From the NCBI GenBank assembly GCA_900473745.1, contig UCMW01000005.1:62358-126357 (forward strand): DNA of 64,000 bases, written 5' to 3'. Shown here in pieces: positions 49,302-58,747 of the stretch (positions within the stretch are counted from its first letter, which is position 1; each line of letters begins with the position of its first letter). The translations under genes and the position numbers were made by a program. Source of the DNA: Hyphomicrobiales bacterium. Lineage in GTDB: Bacteria; Pseudomonadota; Alphaproteobacteria; Rhizobiales; Rhizobiaceae. The notes under the pieces were generated by a model. It saw only the letters and a list, made by a program, of their open reading frames with translations, had not been told where the DNA came from and did not search any database.

Positions 49302-49331
49302 AGGCCGCCCGAAACGGTTCCCGGGCGGCCT
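49302..49331 (-). terminator. Intrinsic terminator of the sdh operon
   Basis: AGGCCGCCCG and CGGGCGGCCT form a perfect 10-bp GC-rich stem with a 10-base loop, 22 bases after the sdhB stop. On the minus strand the stem is followed by TTAATTTATCC, a T-rich tract. It also separates the operon from the lipoprotein gene. Confidence 0.78.
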
Positions 49332-49353
49332 CTCGAAGTTTTGACAATGACGC

Positions 49354-50133
49354 TCAGGCGCGGCGCTCGACCATCATCTTCTTGATCTCGGCGATCGCCT
49401 TGGCCGGGTTCAGGCCCTTCGGGCAGGCCTGGGCGCAGTTCATGATCGTGTGGCAACGATAGAGACGGAACGGATCCTCGAGATTGTCGAGGCGCTCACC
49501 CGTCGCTTCGTCTCTGGAATCGATCAGCCAGCGATAGGCCTGCAGCAGGACGGCCGGACCGAGATAACGGTCGCCGTTCCACCAGTAGCTGGGACAGGAT
49601 GTCGAGCAGCAGGCGCACAGGATGCACTCATAGAGACCATCGAGCTTTTGGCGATCCTCGTGACTCTGCTTCCATTCCTTGGCAGGCGGCGGCGAAACGG
49701 TCTTGAGCCAGGGCTCGATCGAACGGTGCTGCGCGTAGAAATTGGTCAGATCCGGCACGAGGTCCTTCACGACCGGAAGATGCGGCAGGGGATAGACCTT
49801 CACGGTCCCGTTCACCTCGTCCATGCCTTTGGTGCAGGCCAGTGTATTGGTGCCGTCGATGTTCATCGCGCAGGATCCGCAAATGCCTTCGCGGCAGGAC
49901 CGGCGCAGCGTCAGCGTCGGGTCGATATTGTTCTTGATGTAGAGAAGGCCATCGAGAACCATCGGACCGCAGTCGTCGACATCGATATAGAAGGTATCGA
50001 TGCGCGGGTTCGCGCCATCATCAGGGCTCCAGCGATAGACCCGGTATTCCCGAACATTCTTGGCACCGGCCGGCTTCGGCCAGACCTTGCCTTCGGTGAC
50101 CTGAGAGTTTTTGGGAAGAGCAAGTTCAACCAT
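49354..50133 (-). CDS. sdhB: Succinate dehydrogenase iron-sulfur subunit
   Basis: A 259-residue subunit with the three clusters in order: [2Fe-2S] ([12 protein letters not shown] plus a later Cys in TLACT), [4Fe-4S] ([16 protein letters not shown]) and [3Fe-4S] ([17 protein letters not shown]). It carries electrons from SdhA to ubiquinone. It lies 17 bases after sdhA and is followed by an intrinsic terminator. Confidence 0.98.
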   Translation of the reverse strand: MVELALPKNSQVTEGKVWPKPAGAKNVREYRVYRWSPDDGANPRIDTFYIDVDDCGPMVLDGLLYIKNNIDPTLTLRRSCREGICGSCAMNIDGTNTLACTKGMDEVNGTVKVYPLPHLPVVKDLVPDLTNFYAQHRSIEPWLKTVSPPPAKEWKQSHEDRQKLDGLYECILCACCSTSCPSYWWNGDRYLGPAVLLQAYRWLIDSRDEATGERLDNLEDPFRLYRCHTIMNCAQACPKGLNPAKAIAEIKKMMVERRA

Positions 50134-50150
50134 GTCCTATACCTCTCAAA

Positions 50151-51995
50151 TCAATAGACGCGAGCCTTCGGCGCGATCTTGTAGGGATCGATGCCTTCGG
50201 CAATGAGTTCCGTGTGGACAGGACGGTAGTCGAGCTTCACGTCGCCGGCCTCGTTGACCCAGGCGAGCGTATGCTTGCGCCAATTGACGTCGTCGCGACC
50301 GGAGAAAGGACCGTCGACATAGTCTTCGCGGGCGTGGCTACCGCGGCTTTCCTTGCGTGCTTCCGCGCCGTAGACAGTGGTGATGGCGTTGGCCATCAGG
50401 TTGTGCAGTTCGAGCGTCTCGACCAGATCCGAATTCCAGATCATCGAACGGTCGGTGACCTTCACATCCGGCAGTTCCTTCCAGATCGCTGATAGGCGAC
50501 GGCAACCGCTTTCGAGCGATTCCTGCGTCCGGAACACGGCTGCGTCGTCCTGCATGGCCCGCTGCATCTTGTCGCGCAACACCGCCGTCGGTGTCTGGCC
50601 GGATGCGTGGCGCGTATTGTCGAAGCGGTCCATGATCTTGTCGCAGGCCGCGACGTTCAGATGCGGGATCGGCGACGTACGGTCGATGACCTCAGCAGCG
50701 CGGATGGCGGCGGCACGGCCGAAGACGACGAGGTCGATCAGCGAGTTGGAACCGAGGCGGTTCGCGCCATGCACCGAAGCGCAACCGGCTTCACCGACGG
50801 CCATCAGGCCGGGGATGATCCTTTCCGAATTGCTGGAATCCGCGTTCAGCACTTCACCCCAGTAGTTGGTGGGAATGCCGCCCATGTTGTAGTGAACCGT
50901 CGGCAGAACCGGGATCGGCTCGCGGGTCACGTCGACGCCGGCGAAGATCTTCGCCGATTCGGAAATGCCCGGCAGGCGCTCGTGCAAGACGGCCGGATCC
51001 AGATGGTCGAGATGCAGGAAGATGTGGTCCTTGTTCTTGCCGACGCCGCGGCCCTCACGGATTTCCATCGTCATGCAGCGCGAGACGACGTCTCGCGAGG
51101 CGAGGTCCTTGGCGGACGGTGCGTAACGCTCCATGAAGCGCTCGCCTTCGGAATTGACGAGATAACCGCCTTCGCCGCGAGCACCTTCGGTGATCAGACA
51201 GCCCGCACCATAGATACCGGTCGGGTGGAACTGGACGAATTCCATGTCCTGCAGCGGAAGACCTGCGCGGGCGATCATGCCGCCACCGTCGCCGGTGCAA
51301 GTGTGCGCAGATGTTGCCGAGAAATAGGCGCGGCCATAACCACCAGTCGCCAGCACGACCATCTTGGCCGAGAAGCGATGGATCGTGCCGTCGTCGAGGT
51401 TCCAGGCGACGACACCGGTGCAGCGGCTGCCATCGTCAGACATGATCAGGTCGAGCGCGAAATACTCGATGAAGAATTCCGCATTGTTGCGCAGCGACTG
51501 GCCGTAGAGCGTGTGCAGGATGGCGTGACCGGTGCGGTCGGCGGCAGCGCAGGTGCGCTGAACCGGCGGGCCTTCGCCATAGTTCTGCATGTGACCGCCA
51601 AACGGGCGCTGGTAGATCTTGCCCTCCTCGTTGCGCGAGAAGGGAACGCCGTAATGCTCGAGCTCATAGACCGCCTTCGGCGCTTCCATGGCGAGATACT
51701 GCATGGCATCGACGTCGCCGAGCCAGTCGGAACCCTTGACGGTGTCATAGAGGTGCCACTGCCAGCAGTCGGGCGTCATGTTGTTCAGCGAGGCGGCGAT
51801 ACCGCCCTGAGCCGCGACCGTGTGCGAACGGGTCGGGAAAACCTTCGTGATGCAAGCTGTCTTGAAGCCTTGTTCGGCCATGCCGAGCGTCGCGCGCAGA
51901 CCGGCACCACCGGCACCGACGACCACAACGTCGTAGGAATGGTCAACATAGGTGTAGGCCTTGCCGGTCTGGGCGAAGTTATGAATGGTTGCCAT
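50151..51995 (-). CDS. sdhA: Succinate dehydrogenase flavoprotein subunit
   Basis: The 614-residue catalytic subunit. Covalent FAD is expected at the His of [30 protein letters not shown] forms the dinucleotide fold and [10 protein letters not shown] is part of the active site. It oxidises succinate to fumarate. The gene begins 6 bases after sdhD. Confidence 0.98.
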   Translation of the reverse strand: MATIHNFAQTGKAYTYVDHSYDVVVVGAGGAGLRATLGMAEQGFKTACITKVFPTRSHTVAAQGGIAASLNNMTPDCWQWHLYDTVKGSDWLGDVDAMQYLAMEAPKAVYELEHYGVPFSRNEEGKIYQRPFGGHMQNYGEGPPVQRTCAAADRTGHAILHTLYGQSLRNNAEFFIEYFALDLIMSDDGSRCTGVVAWNLDDGTIHRFSAKMVVLATGGYGRAYFSATSAHTCTGDGGGMIARAGLPLQDMEFVQFHPTGIYGAGCLITEGARGEGGYLVNSEGERFMERYAPSAKDLASRDVVSRCMTMEIREGRGVGKNKDHIFLHLDHLDPAVLHERLPGISESAKIFAGVDVTREPIPVLPTVHYNMGGIPTNYWGEVLNADSSNSERIIPGLMAVGEAGCASVHGANRLGSNSLIDLVVFGRAAAIRAAEVIDRTSPIPHLNVAACDKIMDRFDNTRHASGQTPTAVLRDKMQRAMQDDAAVFRTQESLESGCRRLSAIWKELPDVKVTDRSMIWNSDLVETLELHNLMANAITTVYGAEARKESRGSHAREDYVDGPFSGRDDVNWRKHTLAWVNEAGDVKLDYRPVHTELIAEGIDPYKIAPKARVY

Positions 51996-52001
51996 GTTGA
52001 T

Positions 52002-52382
52002 TTACCCTACGAAAGCGATCTTCAAGATGGCGAAAAGACAGAGGCCACCGATCAGGATCGCGAAGAACGTGTTCAGCATCAGAAGCAGGAGCTTGGTGAT
52101 CTCGGTGTGGACATAGTCCTCGATGATCACCTGCATGCCGAGCTTCATATGGATCAGGGCCGAGAGCACGACCAGAGCCATGACGACGGCAACGAGCGGG
52201 TGCGACAATGCGCCAACCACTTCCGCATAGGGCGCGCCGTTGTACATGACGAGGAAGCCGATGAAGAAGAGAATCAGGGGTATGTTGGCGACGGCCGTGA
52301 CGCGCTGACGCCAGAAGTGCTCGGTGCCTTCCTTGGCCGAGCCGAGACCGCGGACCTTGCCGAGCGGAGTGCGCATATCCAT
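52002..52382 (-). CDS. sdhD: Succinate dehydrogenase membrane anchor subunit
   Basis: A 126-residue anchor with three membrane helices (about 30-50, 60-80 and 98-122). [16 protein letters not shown] carries the His/Tyr residues near the heme and quinone site. The ATG at 52382 gives the usual N-terminus ([20 protein letters not shown]); the longer open frame upstream reads through sdhC in another frame and is rejected. It lies 11 bases after sdhC. Confidence 0.95.
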   Translation of the reverse strand: MDMRTPLGKVRGLGSAKEGTEHFWRQRVTAVANIPLILFFIGFLVMYNGAPYAEVVGALSHPLVAVVMALVVLSALIHMKLGMQVIIEDYVHTEITKLLLLMLNTFFAILIGGLCLFAILKIAFVG

Positions 52383-52393
52383 GGAATGGTGCC

Positions 52394-52789
52394 TCAGGTG
52401 CGAATGATGTAGGCGACGATCCAGACGAGGAGCGTCAGGACGACGGATGCGATGATGTTCGCCTTGGCGAGTTTCGTCGAGAAATGCTTGTCGAAGCCGT
52501 AGCCGACGTCCCACATCAGGTGGCGAAGGCCGCCGAGCATGTGGTGGATCAGGGCCCAGGTATAGCCGAGCAGGATCAGGCGACCAACGATCGTGCCCAT
52601 GAACCAGTTGACCCACTCGAAGTAGTCGGCACCTGTGGAGGCTGCCACCAACCACCATGCAACGAGAATTGTGCCGAAATAGAGCGCCGCACCGGTGATG
52701 CGGTGTACGATCGACATGATCATCGTGGGAATGGGCTTGTAGATTTGCAGATGCGGCGACAGGGGCCGGCTTTTTGTCACATTCGCCAT
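52394..52789 (-). CDS. sdhC: Succinate dehydrogenase cytochrome b556 subunit
   Basis: A 131-residue anchor with three membrane helices. The quinone-site motif [12 protein letters not shown] at the N-terminus and [12 protein letters not shown], plus heme-ligand histidines in [15 protein letters not shown], are intact. It is the first gene of sdhCDAB. The 288-bp region upstream, shared with the divergent His-rich exported protein, holds several repeats. Confidence 0.96.
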   Translation of the reverse strand: MANVTKSRPLSPHLQIYKPIPTMIMSIVHRITGAALYFGTILVAWWLVAASTGADYFEWVNWFMGTIVGRLILLGYTWALIHHMLGGLRHLMWDVGYGFDKHFSTKLAKANIIASVVLTLLVWIVAYIIRT

Positions 52790-52838
52790 CTAAACCTCGC
52801 GGCGTCTCGATGCGGTCCGACCATACGGACATGCTGTT

Positions 52839-52871
52839 TGCAATGCGTCATAACGTTTGTGGTGCATTGCA
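52839..52871. promoter_or_regulatory. 8-bp inverted repeat upstream of sdhC
   Basis: TGCAATGC (52839-52846) and GCATTGCA (52864-52871) are perfect inverted arms with a 17-base spacer, 50-82 bases before the sdhC start. The position suits a regulator site or a 5'-leader hairpin for sdhCDAB. The regulator is unknown. Confidence 0.4.
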
Positions 52872-52943
52872 TCAGGGCGACGTTTAATCCTCGAACTCCC
52901 CGACGACAAGCACATTCGCTTGACGATTTCAATTTAATCGATT

Positions 52944-52986
52944 CGCGTGAATAGAACTTTAGCGTCACGCGGGACGATCTCACGCG
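52944..52986. promoter_or_regulatory. Three TCACGCG heptamers in the sdhC / exported-protein intergenic region
   Basis: TCACGCG occurs at 52965-52971 and 52980-52986 in direct orientation, 15 bases apart, and as its complement CGCGTGA at 52944-52950. Three copies in 43 bases between two divergent promoters suggest a multi-site operator. No known consensus is claimed. Confidence 0.4.
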
Positions 52987-53041
52987 ATACGAAAAAAGCG
53001 TGGAGATGGATGACTTTAGCAACCTTATGCGGCATGCTGCG

Positions 53042-53057
53042 TTAACGATTTGTTAAC
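53042..53057 (+). promoter_or_regulatory. Perfect palindromic CtrA-type box
   Basis: TTAACGATTTGTTAAC matches the CtrA consensus TTAA-N7-TTAAC exactly, and also on the reverse strand because the site is symmetric. It ends 20 bases before the start of the His-rich exported protein gene. CtrA is the cell-cycle master regulator in Rhizobiales. Binding is inferred from the match alone. Confidence 0.6.
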
Positions 53058-53077
53058 CACGTTCCGGAGCCTGCCCC

Positions 53078-53437
53078 ATGCTAAAGTATCGTGCCGCGTT
53101 CGTAGCCATGACTGTCGCGCTCGTGACACCCGTCGGGTCCGCCGAAGCTGGTGAACGTCATGGCCGACATCAGGGCCATCATCACGGACGCGGCGAAGCG
53201 ATCGTCGGAAGCAACGGACTGCCCTCCGTGATCCCCGGGATTGGCACCTTCGTCGGCAGCATCTCCGGTCTGCGGATCAAGGGTAACGGCGTCTTCTTCG
53301 CCATCGACCGCGACGTCAGACCGAAAGTCGTGTCCTATCGCGCGCCGAAGGCGAAGATCATTGAAATTTCAGAGGAAAATCACGAGGATTCCTGCTCTTT
53401 CGAGGCCGGGGTCTGCGTCATCCGACCGAAGAACTAG
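53078..53437 (+). CDS. Small exported protein with histidine-rich N-terminus, unknown function
   Basis: A 119-residue protein with a signal peptide (cleavage after AEA at ~24). The mature N-terminus is His-rich (H28, H31, H34-36 in ERHGRHQGHHHGRGEA), a possible metal-binding stretch. The rest is a compact beta-like domain with two Cys (C106, C113). No family is recognised. It is divergent from sdhC and sits directly behind a perfect CtrA box, so cell-cycle control is suggested. Its stop overlaps the converging methyltransferase stop through a shared CTAG. Confidence 0.72.
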   Translation: MLKYRAAFVAMTVALVTPVGSAEAGERHGRHQGHHHGRGEAIVGSNGLPSVIPGIGTFVGSISGLRIKGNGVFFAIDRDVRPKVVSYRAPKAKIIEISEENHEDSCSFEAGVCVIRPKN

Positions 53438-54141
53438 AGGAATTTCCAGACGGTCGTCTTCTTCACTTCGCTGTCCTCCAGCACCCTCGTGACCGGCACC
53501 TCATAGGTAGCGAGCGCTTCCAGTTGCTCGGCAGGCCGATAGCTTCGCCCCGGATCGCCCACCAGAACGAGGCACCCGTCTTTTGCGACTGCGGTGAACC
53601 AGGCGACGAGGGAACGTGCGAAGTCGCTTTCGTAGAAGACATCGCCAGCCAGGACGACGTCGACATCCACCGAGCGACCGATGAGATCGTCATTGGTGAA
53701 ATCCACGGACACGCCATTCAGGGCGGCATTCCGTCGCACTGCAGTTTTGGCCCATGGGTCAATGTCTGCGGCAACGACATCAGCAGCGCCCGCCATCGCA
53801 GCGGCGATCGCGACCATGCCAGACCCGCTGGCGAAATCGAGAACCCGCTTTCCCCGCACCGTCTCCGGATGGTCGAGGACGTAACGTGCAAGCCCTTGGC
53901 CCCCTGCCCAGGCGAAGGCCCAGAACGGCGGCGGCAGACCGATCGCCTCCAGGTCCTCCTCCGTCTTCAGCCAGAGATCATGCACTTCGCTCGCCAGATG
54001 CAGCCGGATCTCCGGCACATGCGGCGGTGAAAGCACGCTGGTATTTTCGAGGATGAAACGATCGGGGTCGGTGTTCACGGGAGGATCAGACAGGCGGATT
54101 GTCGAGGCCACCCATGCGGCAGACCTCGAAATATTCGTCAT
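53434..54141 (-). CDS. METTL20-type protein-lysine methyltransferase
   Basis: A 235-residue class I SAM-dependent methyltransferase. The SAM motif is VLDFASGSGMVAIAAA (100-115), and the subgroup motifs are GLPPPFWAFAWAGGQGLARY (68-87) and LAGDVFYE (164-171). These match human METTL20 and its Agrobacterium homologue, which I recall being described as methylating ribosomal protein L7/L12 and the ETF beta subunit. The start is uncertain: ATG 54141 overlaps the EVE gene by 56 bases, and a GTG at 54078 would remove ~21 non-conserved residues. It is downstream of the EVE and YciI genes on the same strand. Confidence 0.87.
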   Translation of the reverse strand: MTNISRSAAWVASTIRLSDPPVNTDPDRFILENTSVLSPPHVPEIRLHLASEVHDLWLKTEEDLEAIGLPPPFWAFAWAGGQGLARYVLDHPETVRGKRVLDFASGSGMVAIAAAMAGAADVVAADIDPWAKTAVRRNAALNGVSVDFTNDDLIGRSVDVDVVLAGDVFYESDFARSLVAWFTAVAKDGCLVLVGDPGRSYRPAEQLEALATYEVPVTRVLEDSEVKKTTVWKFL

Positions 54142-54517
54142 CCGTCACCGGCTGAACCGAGAGGCGCATTGAGGTGACGAGCGCCATTTTCGCGAGCTTG
54201 TCGTTCGCCTTTACGTCCTTGAGGCTGACCGGCCTGGGCATGTCGCAGACCGCGCGGATGTCGACGCAGTCCCAGCGCGCGTCACCTTCGGCGGTCGAAT
54301 CCGGATGCGACAGCGCGCAGACCTCGACGATGCCGACCACTTCCAGCCCCTCGTTCGAGTGATAGAAGAAGCCCTTGTCGCCGATCTTCATCGCCCGCAT
54401 GTTATTGCGCGCCAGGTAATTGCGCACCCCGGTCCATTCTTCGCCGACGGCACCCTTGGCCTTCTGCATTTCCCAGGACCACTTGAAGGGTTCGGACTTG
54501 TAGAGCCAGAATGCCAT
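54086..54517 (-). CDS. EVE domain protein
   Basis: A 143-residue EVE domain protein of the thymocyte nuclear protein 1 type. It starts MAFWLYKSEPFKWSWEMQ after CCGGAGGCG and shows GVRNYLARNNMRAMKIGD and GFFYHSNEG. EVE folds are related to YTH/PUA folds and bind modified nucleobases in nucleic acids. The cellular role in rhizobia is unknown. It lies 4 bases after the YciI gene. Confidence 0.92.
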   Translation of the reverse strand: MAFWLYKSEPFKWSWEMQKAKGAVGEEWTGVRNYLARNNMRAMKIGDKGFFYHSNEGLEVVGIVEVCALSHPDSTAEGDARWDCVDIRAVCDMPRPVSLKDVKANDKLAKMALVTSMRLSVQPVTDDEYFEVCRMGGLDNPPV

Positions 54518-54521
54518 GCGT

Positions 54522-54815
54522 TCACGCCTCCGGATTATTGAATACCCAGTTATAGGGCTTGATCTCGACCGTCTCGAACAGGCCGGCCTTGGCATAGGGA
54601 TCCTGCGCGGCGAGAGCCTTTGCAGCCTCGATATCATCGGCGGCGATCAGCAGCATGGAGCCGCAGGGCTTGCCGTCGGCATCGAGAAACGGACCTGCGA
54701 TCTTCAGTTGGCCGGCGGCATTGAGCCCGTTCAGCCACTCGACATGCGGCGGACGTGTTTCCATCCGAAGGTTCAGGTGGCCTGGCTTGTCGGCGCAGAT
54801 GACGGCAAACAGCAT
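54522..54815 (-). CDS. YciI family protein
   Basis: A 97-residue YciI (YCII) domain protein. The probable active-site His-Asp region is RPPHVEWLN and GPFLDADGKPCGSMLLIA; PYAKAGLFETVEIKPYNWVF closes the domain. Family members have a ferredoxin-like fold and a proposed but unproven catalytic role. It is co-directional with gpsA upstream and the EVE gene downstream. Confidence 0.92.
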   Translation of the reverse strand: MLFAVICADKPGHLNLRMETRPPHVEWLNGLNAAGQLKIAGPFLDADGKPCGSMLLIAADDIEAAKALAAQDPYAKAGLFETVEIKPYNWVFNNPEA

Positions 54816-54851
54816 CTTGTCTCTCCTTGGGGTCTCTAACTGGGGGGTCTG

Positions 54852-55841
54852 TTATTCGGTGGTGATCGGTCGCGACATCAGTTGGGTGATCGCCGTCGGG
54901 ATGTCCAGTCTGCCGTCGATGATCGCGGCAACGGCTTCCGTGATCGGCATTTCGATCTGACGACTTTCGGCGAGACGCGCGGCGACCGCCGCTGCGAATG
55001 CGCCTTCGACCAGCCCACCTTGCTGGGCAGCAATCGGCTCACCTTTGCCGAGCGCGATGCCAAAGCGCAGATTGCGCGACTGATGGCTGGTTGCCGTCAG
55101 AACGAGGTCGCCGAGGCCCGACAGGCCCCGCACCGTATCGCCTCGCCCGCCCATCGCATCGACAAGCCGCGACATCTCGGCAAGGCCACGGGCGATCAGA
55201 GCCGCACGGGCCGAATCGCCAAGCCCCATGCCCTCGACGATGCCGCAGGCAATCGCCAGCACGTTTTTCAAAGCGCCGCCGAGCTGCACACCGATGCGGT
55301 CATCGGAGGCATAGAGACGGAAGGTCTGGCCGGAAATGGCCTTCGCCAGGTGTTCGGCAAGCGACAGATGCTCTGCGGCGATTGCCATGGCCGTCGGCAA
55401 CCCCTTGGCGATATCCGCCGCAAAGCCCGGACCAGAAAGCATGGCGATCGGATGGCCGGGCAGTGCCGCTTCCAGAACGTCTGTCAGAAGGCGGGATGTC
55501 TGCTTCTCGATACCCTTGGCGCAGATGACGACAGGCACATCCGCCTTCAGATGCGGCCCGTAGGTTTCGGCTGCCGCGATCTGCGCCTGAGACGGCATGG
55601 CGAAGAGGACGATGTCAGCAGCTTGCAGATCCTGTGGCCTGGCGGAAAAGGATAGCGACGCGGGCAATTGAATGCCCGGCAGTGCAGCCTCATGCATGCG
55701 GCTTGCAGCGAGATCGGCCATGACCGACGCATCGCGACCGACCAACAGGGCCTCCGCCCTGCCCGTCTGCGCCACCACGGCCGCAAGCGCCGTGCCGAAG
55801 GCGCCCGCGCCGATAACGGCGATACGCTGCATCCCGCTCAT
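54852..55841 (-). CDS. gpsA: Glycerol-3-phosphate dehydrogenase [NAD(P)+]
   Basis: A 329-residue enzyme that makes sn-glycerol-3-phosphate for phospholipid synthesis. The cofactor motif is [12 protein letters not shown] (9-20), the catalytic Lys lies in [13 protein letters not shown], and [15 protein letters not shown] is conserved. Its start overlaps the tsaD stop by 4 bases (ATGA), so the two are coupled. Confidence 0.96.
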   Translation of the reverse strand: MSGMQRIAVIGAGAFGTALAAVVAQTGRAEALLVGRDASVMADLAASRMHEAALPGIQLPASLSFSARPQDLQAADIVLFAMPSQAQIAAAETYGPHLKADVPVVICAKGIEKQTSRLLTDVLEAALPGHPIAMLSGPGFAADIAKGLPTAMAIAAEHLSLAEHLAKAISGQTFRLYASDDRIGVQLGGALKNVLAIACGIVEGMGLGDSARAALIARGLAEMSRLVDAMGGRGDTVRGLSGLGDLVLTATSHQSRNLRFGIALGKGEPIAAQQGGLVEGAFAAAVAARLAESRQIEMPITEAVAAIIDGRLDIPTAITQLMSRPITTE

Positions 55842-56932
55842 GCCTTGGCTCCTCGCTTGCCGTACGCCAGCAACGCCTTGGCATCCTGGTCGAGCGGCCA
55901 GCGCGACCGGGGTGCGACGGTCAGATCATCCGAGGGCATACCGAGCGCCATGCGCTCGAGGCCAGCCCAGGCGATCATCACGGCATTGTCTGTGCACAGA
56001 TGATGCGGCGGCGCGACGAAGCGGAAGCGATGCTCGGTGCACAGTATATCCAAGGTCTGGCGCACTTCCTTGTTGGCAGCGACCCCACCGGCCACGACCA
56101 GCGCCGGATCGGCGACCGCGGGAAACGTCTCCTTGAACCGTTGAAGACCACGGCCGATGCGATCCTTCAGCGTGCGCGAGATCGCATGCTGGAAGGACGC
56201 GCAGATGTCGGAGATGTCCTGTTCCGTGACCGGGGCGATGCCCTCCGCAGCCTGGCGCACGGCAGTTTTGAGGCCGGAAAAGGAAAAGTCGAGACGCGCC
56301 TCGCCGACCAGCGGCCGGGGAAAGGCGAAACGTTTCGGATCCCCCTTGGCAGCCGCCCGCTCGACGGCAGGACCGCCCGGATAGGGAAGCCCGAGCAGCT
56401 TCGCGGTCTTGTCGAAGGCCTCGCCCAGCGCATCGTCGATCGTCGTGCCCCAGCGCTCGTATTCGCCGACGCCCTTGACCAGAACCAACTGGGTGTGGCC
56501 GCCGGAAACCAGCAGCATCAGATAGGGAAAGGGGACGCCATCTGTGAGCCGCGCCGTCAGCGCGTGGCCTTCGAGATGGTTGACGGCGTAAAGCGGCTTG
56601 CCCGTCGCTCTTGCGATTGCTTTGCCAGTCATCAGGCCAACCAGCAATCCACCGATCAGCCCAGGACCGGAGGTCGCAGCGATGGCATCGACCTCGGCCA
56701 GCGTGATCCCGGCCCGGGTCAGCGCCTCCTCGATCAGCGTGTCGAGCGCATCGACATGGGCGCGCGCTGCGATTTCCGGCACCACGCCGCCATAGGCGCT
56801 GTGCTCGTCGAGCTGGCTCAACACGACATCCGCCTCGGTGACGGCAGATCCGTCAGGCAGTCGCGTGACGACGGCCGCCGCCGTCTCGTCACAGCTCGTT
56901 TCGATGCCGAGGATGCGCAGTTTGGACGTCAT
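55838..56932 (-). CDS. tsaD: tRNA N6-adenosine threonylcarbamoyltransferase
   Basis: A 364-residue TsaD/Kae1/YgjD protein that transfers threonylcarbamoyl to A37 of ANN-decoding tRNAs. The metal-binding NHLEGH motif (H119, H123), the N-terminal [12 protein letters not shown] and [12 protein letters not shown] are intact. It is divergent from hemC, with 73 bases between starts, an arrangement common in rhizobia. Confidence 0.97.
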   Translation of the reverse strand: MTSKLRILGIETSCDETAAAVVTRLPDGSAVTEADVVLSQLDEHSAYGGVVPEIAARAHVDALDTLIEEALTRAGITLAEVDAIAATSGPGLIGGLLVGLMTGKAIARATGKPLYAVNHLEGHALTARLTDGVPFPYLMLLVSGGHTQLVLVKGVGEYERWGTTIDDALGEAFDKTAKLLGLPYPGGPAVERAAAKGDPKRFAFPRPLVGEARLDFSFSGLKTAVRQAAEGIAPVTEQDISDICASFQHAISRTLKDRIGRGLQRFKETFPAVADPALVVAGGVAANKEVRQTLDILCTEHRFRFVAPPHHLCTDNAVMIAWAGLERMALGMPSDDLTVAPRSRWPLDQDAKALLAYGKRGAKA

Positions 56933-57005
56933 GGAACCTGTTCATTGATTGCGGTCACCGAGAAACCGGTCTACGAAACCTGTCGGTAACAACGGACAAG
57001 TTCGG

Positions 57006-57935
57006 ATGCAAACAAAACCTTTCCGCATCGGCACGCGGGGCAGCCCGCTCGCTCTCGCTCAGGCTTCCGAGACACGGGCGCGCCTCATGGTGGCGCACGG
57101 ACTGCCGGAAGACATGTTCGAGATTGTGGTGCTCTCCACCAAGGGCGATCGGATTACCGACCGGGCACTGTCCGAGATCGGCGGCAAGGGCTTGTTCACC
57201 GAGGAGCTTGAAGAGCAACTTCTCGCGGGCGACCTCGACTTCGCCGTACACTCCTCCAAGGACATGCCGACCAAGCTCCCGGAGGGTCTCTTCCTTTCCG
57301 CCTTCCTGCCGCGCGAGGATGTTCGCGACGCGGTCGTAGGACGCACCGCGCCCACGCTGAAGGAGCTGCCACACGGCGCGACCGTGGGCTCCTCCTCGCT
57401 TAGACGTCAGGCCCTCATCCGCCGCATCCGCCCTGACATCAATGTCATCACCTTCCGCGGCCTGGTCGACACCCGCCTGCGCAAGCTTGCCGATGGCGAA
57501 GTGGATGCGACGCTGCTCGCCTATGCCGGCCTCCGCCGTCTCGGCAAGCCCGAGATCCCGACCGAATTGCTCGACCCCAGCGAGTTCCCGCCTGCACCGG
57601 CCCAGGGCGCGATCTGCATCGAGAGCCGCATCGGCGACACCAGGGTCAACGACCTGCTTGAAGCCATCAATCACCACGACACGTTCGACGCCGTCAGCTG
57701 CGAACGCGCCTTCCTCGGCGCGCTCGACGGGTCTTGCCGCACGCCGATCGCGGGCCTCGCGACGGTGGAGGGCGACGCGATCCGCTTTGCCGGCATGATC
57801 CTCACCCCCGATGGAAGCCGCTGGCACGATGTGGAGATCGAAGGAAGCCGGACGGAGGCCGCAATACTCGGCGCGAGGGCCGGCGGCACGGTTCGAACCA
57901 AGGCGGGCAGCGACTTCTTCGACAGCTGGAGTTGA
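57006..57935 (+). CDS. hemC: Hydroxymethylbilane synthase (porphobilinogen deaminase)
   Basis: A 309-residue heme-pathway enzyme that polymerises four porphobilinogens. The ATG at 57006 gives [17 protein letters not shown]. The cofactor-binding Cys is C244 (GSCRTPIAG) and the catalytic Asp is in VHSSKDMP (D86). It is the first gene of a plus-strand run, hemC-hemD-mitofilin-hemY, and ends two bases before hemD. Confidence 0.97.
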   Translation: MQTKPFRIGTRGSPLALAQASETRARLMVAHGLPEDMFEIVVLSTKGDRITDRALSEIGGKGLFTEELEEQLLAGDLDFAVHSSKDMPTKLPEGLFLSAFLPREDVRDAVVGRTAPTLKELPHGATVGSSSLRRQALIRRIRPDINVITFRGLVDTRLRKLADGEVDATLLAYAGLRRLGKPEIPTELLDPSEFPPAPAQGAICIESRIGDTRVNDLLEAINHHDTFDAVSCERAFLGALDGSCRTPIAGLATVEGDAIRFAGMILTPDGSRWHDVEIEGSRTEAAILGARAGGTVRTKAGSDFFDSWS

Positions 57936-57937
57936 AC

Positions 57938-58657
57938 ATGCGCGTACTGGTGACGCGCCCGGAGCCGGCATCGGCCAGGACCGCCGCCGAGCTCGAGCGC
58001 CTTGGTCACGAGCCTGTGCTCCTACCCCTTATGCAGGCGGTCCACCAGACTCCGTCATTGATGAGCACGCTCCTTCCGGGCACAACTGCACTCGCCGTCA
58101 CCAGTGCCGAAGCGATACGTGCACTGCGGGCATTGCCGGAAGAACGAAGACAAGTCTTCCTCGCCCTGCCTCTTTTCGCCGTCGGCCAGGCCACTGCCCA
58201 GGCAGCGCGCGAAGCAGGATTCGAGGACGTTTCTGTCGCGGGTGGTGATGGCAGGTCCCTGGCGAAATTGCTCGTGGCAAGAACCGAAGAGAATCCGGCG
58301 TCACCGATCCTGTACCTCACTGGCACGCCACGCTCCCCGGACTTCGAGGCAGCGCTGGTCAATGCTGGACGCTCCATCGACATTCGGGAATGTTACCACA
58401 TGCAGCCGGTCGCGCTTGAAGACGAGCAGATCGCCCGGCGGCTGACCCCAATGCCTGACGTGATTTTGGTCTATTCGTCAGAGACGGCAAGGCGTCTCGG
58501 GGAGATCCGGGCGAAGATGCATGCGGATCTGGACTGGCAAAACACACGATTTCTTTGTCTCAGCCAGAAGATCGCAGACGCCCTTCCTGCAGAATTTCAG
58601 CACATGAGCCGGTGGCCGATGGAACCTCGCGAGGATCTACTCCTTCTTCTGCTTTGA
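57938..58657 (+). CDS. hemD: Uroporphyrinogen-III synthase
   Basis: A 239-residue HemD, a poorly conserved family. It starts MRVLVTRPEPASARTAAEL; two similar alpha/beta lobes follow, with LAVTSAEAIRAL in the first and ILYLTGTPRSPDFEAAL and YHMQPVALEDEQI linking to the second. It cyclises hydroxymethylbilane to uroporphyrinogen III. The identification rests on these features plus its place directly after hemC. Confidence 0.92.
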   Translation: MRVLVTRPEPASARTAAELERLGHEPVLLPLMQAVHQTPSLMSTLLPGTTALAVTSAEAIRALRALPEERRQVFLALPLFAVGQATAQAAREAGFEDVSVAGGDGRSLAKLLVARTEENPASPILYLTGTPRSPDFEAALVNAGRSIDIRECYHMQPVALEDEQIARRLTPMPDVILVYSSETARRLGEIRAKMHADLDWQNTRFLCLSQKIADALPAEFQHMSRWPMEPREDLLLLLL

Positions 58658-58747
58658 TGCAGTGCCGCGTGAAATGGAACCTCAGGCCTTTCCTTCGCCA
58701 CGAGGACTGACTAGGTTTAACCCCACGCGCGAAATGAAGAGGTTGCC

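Noticed and set aside
52002-52832. A 276-residue version of SdhD
   Set aside because: The N-terminal part is sdhC read out of frame; the conserved SdhD starts at 52382.
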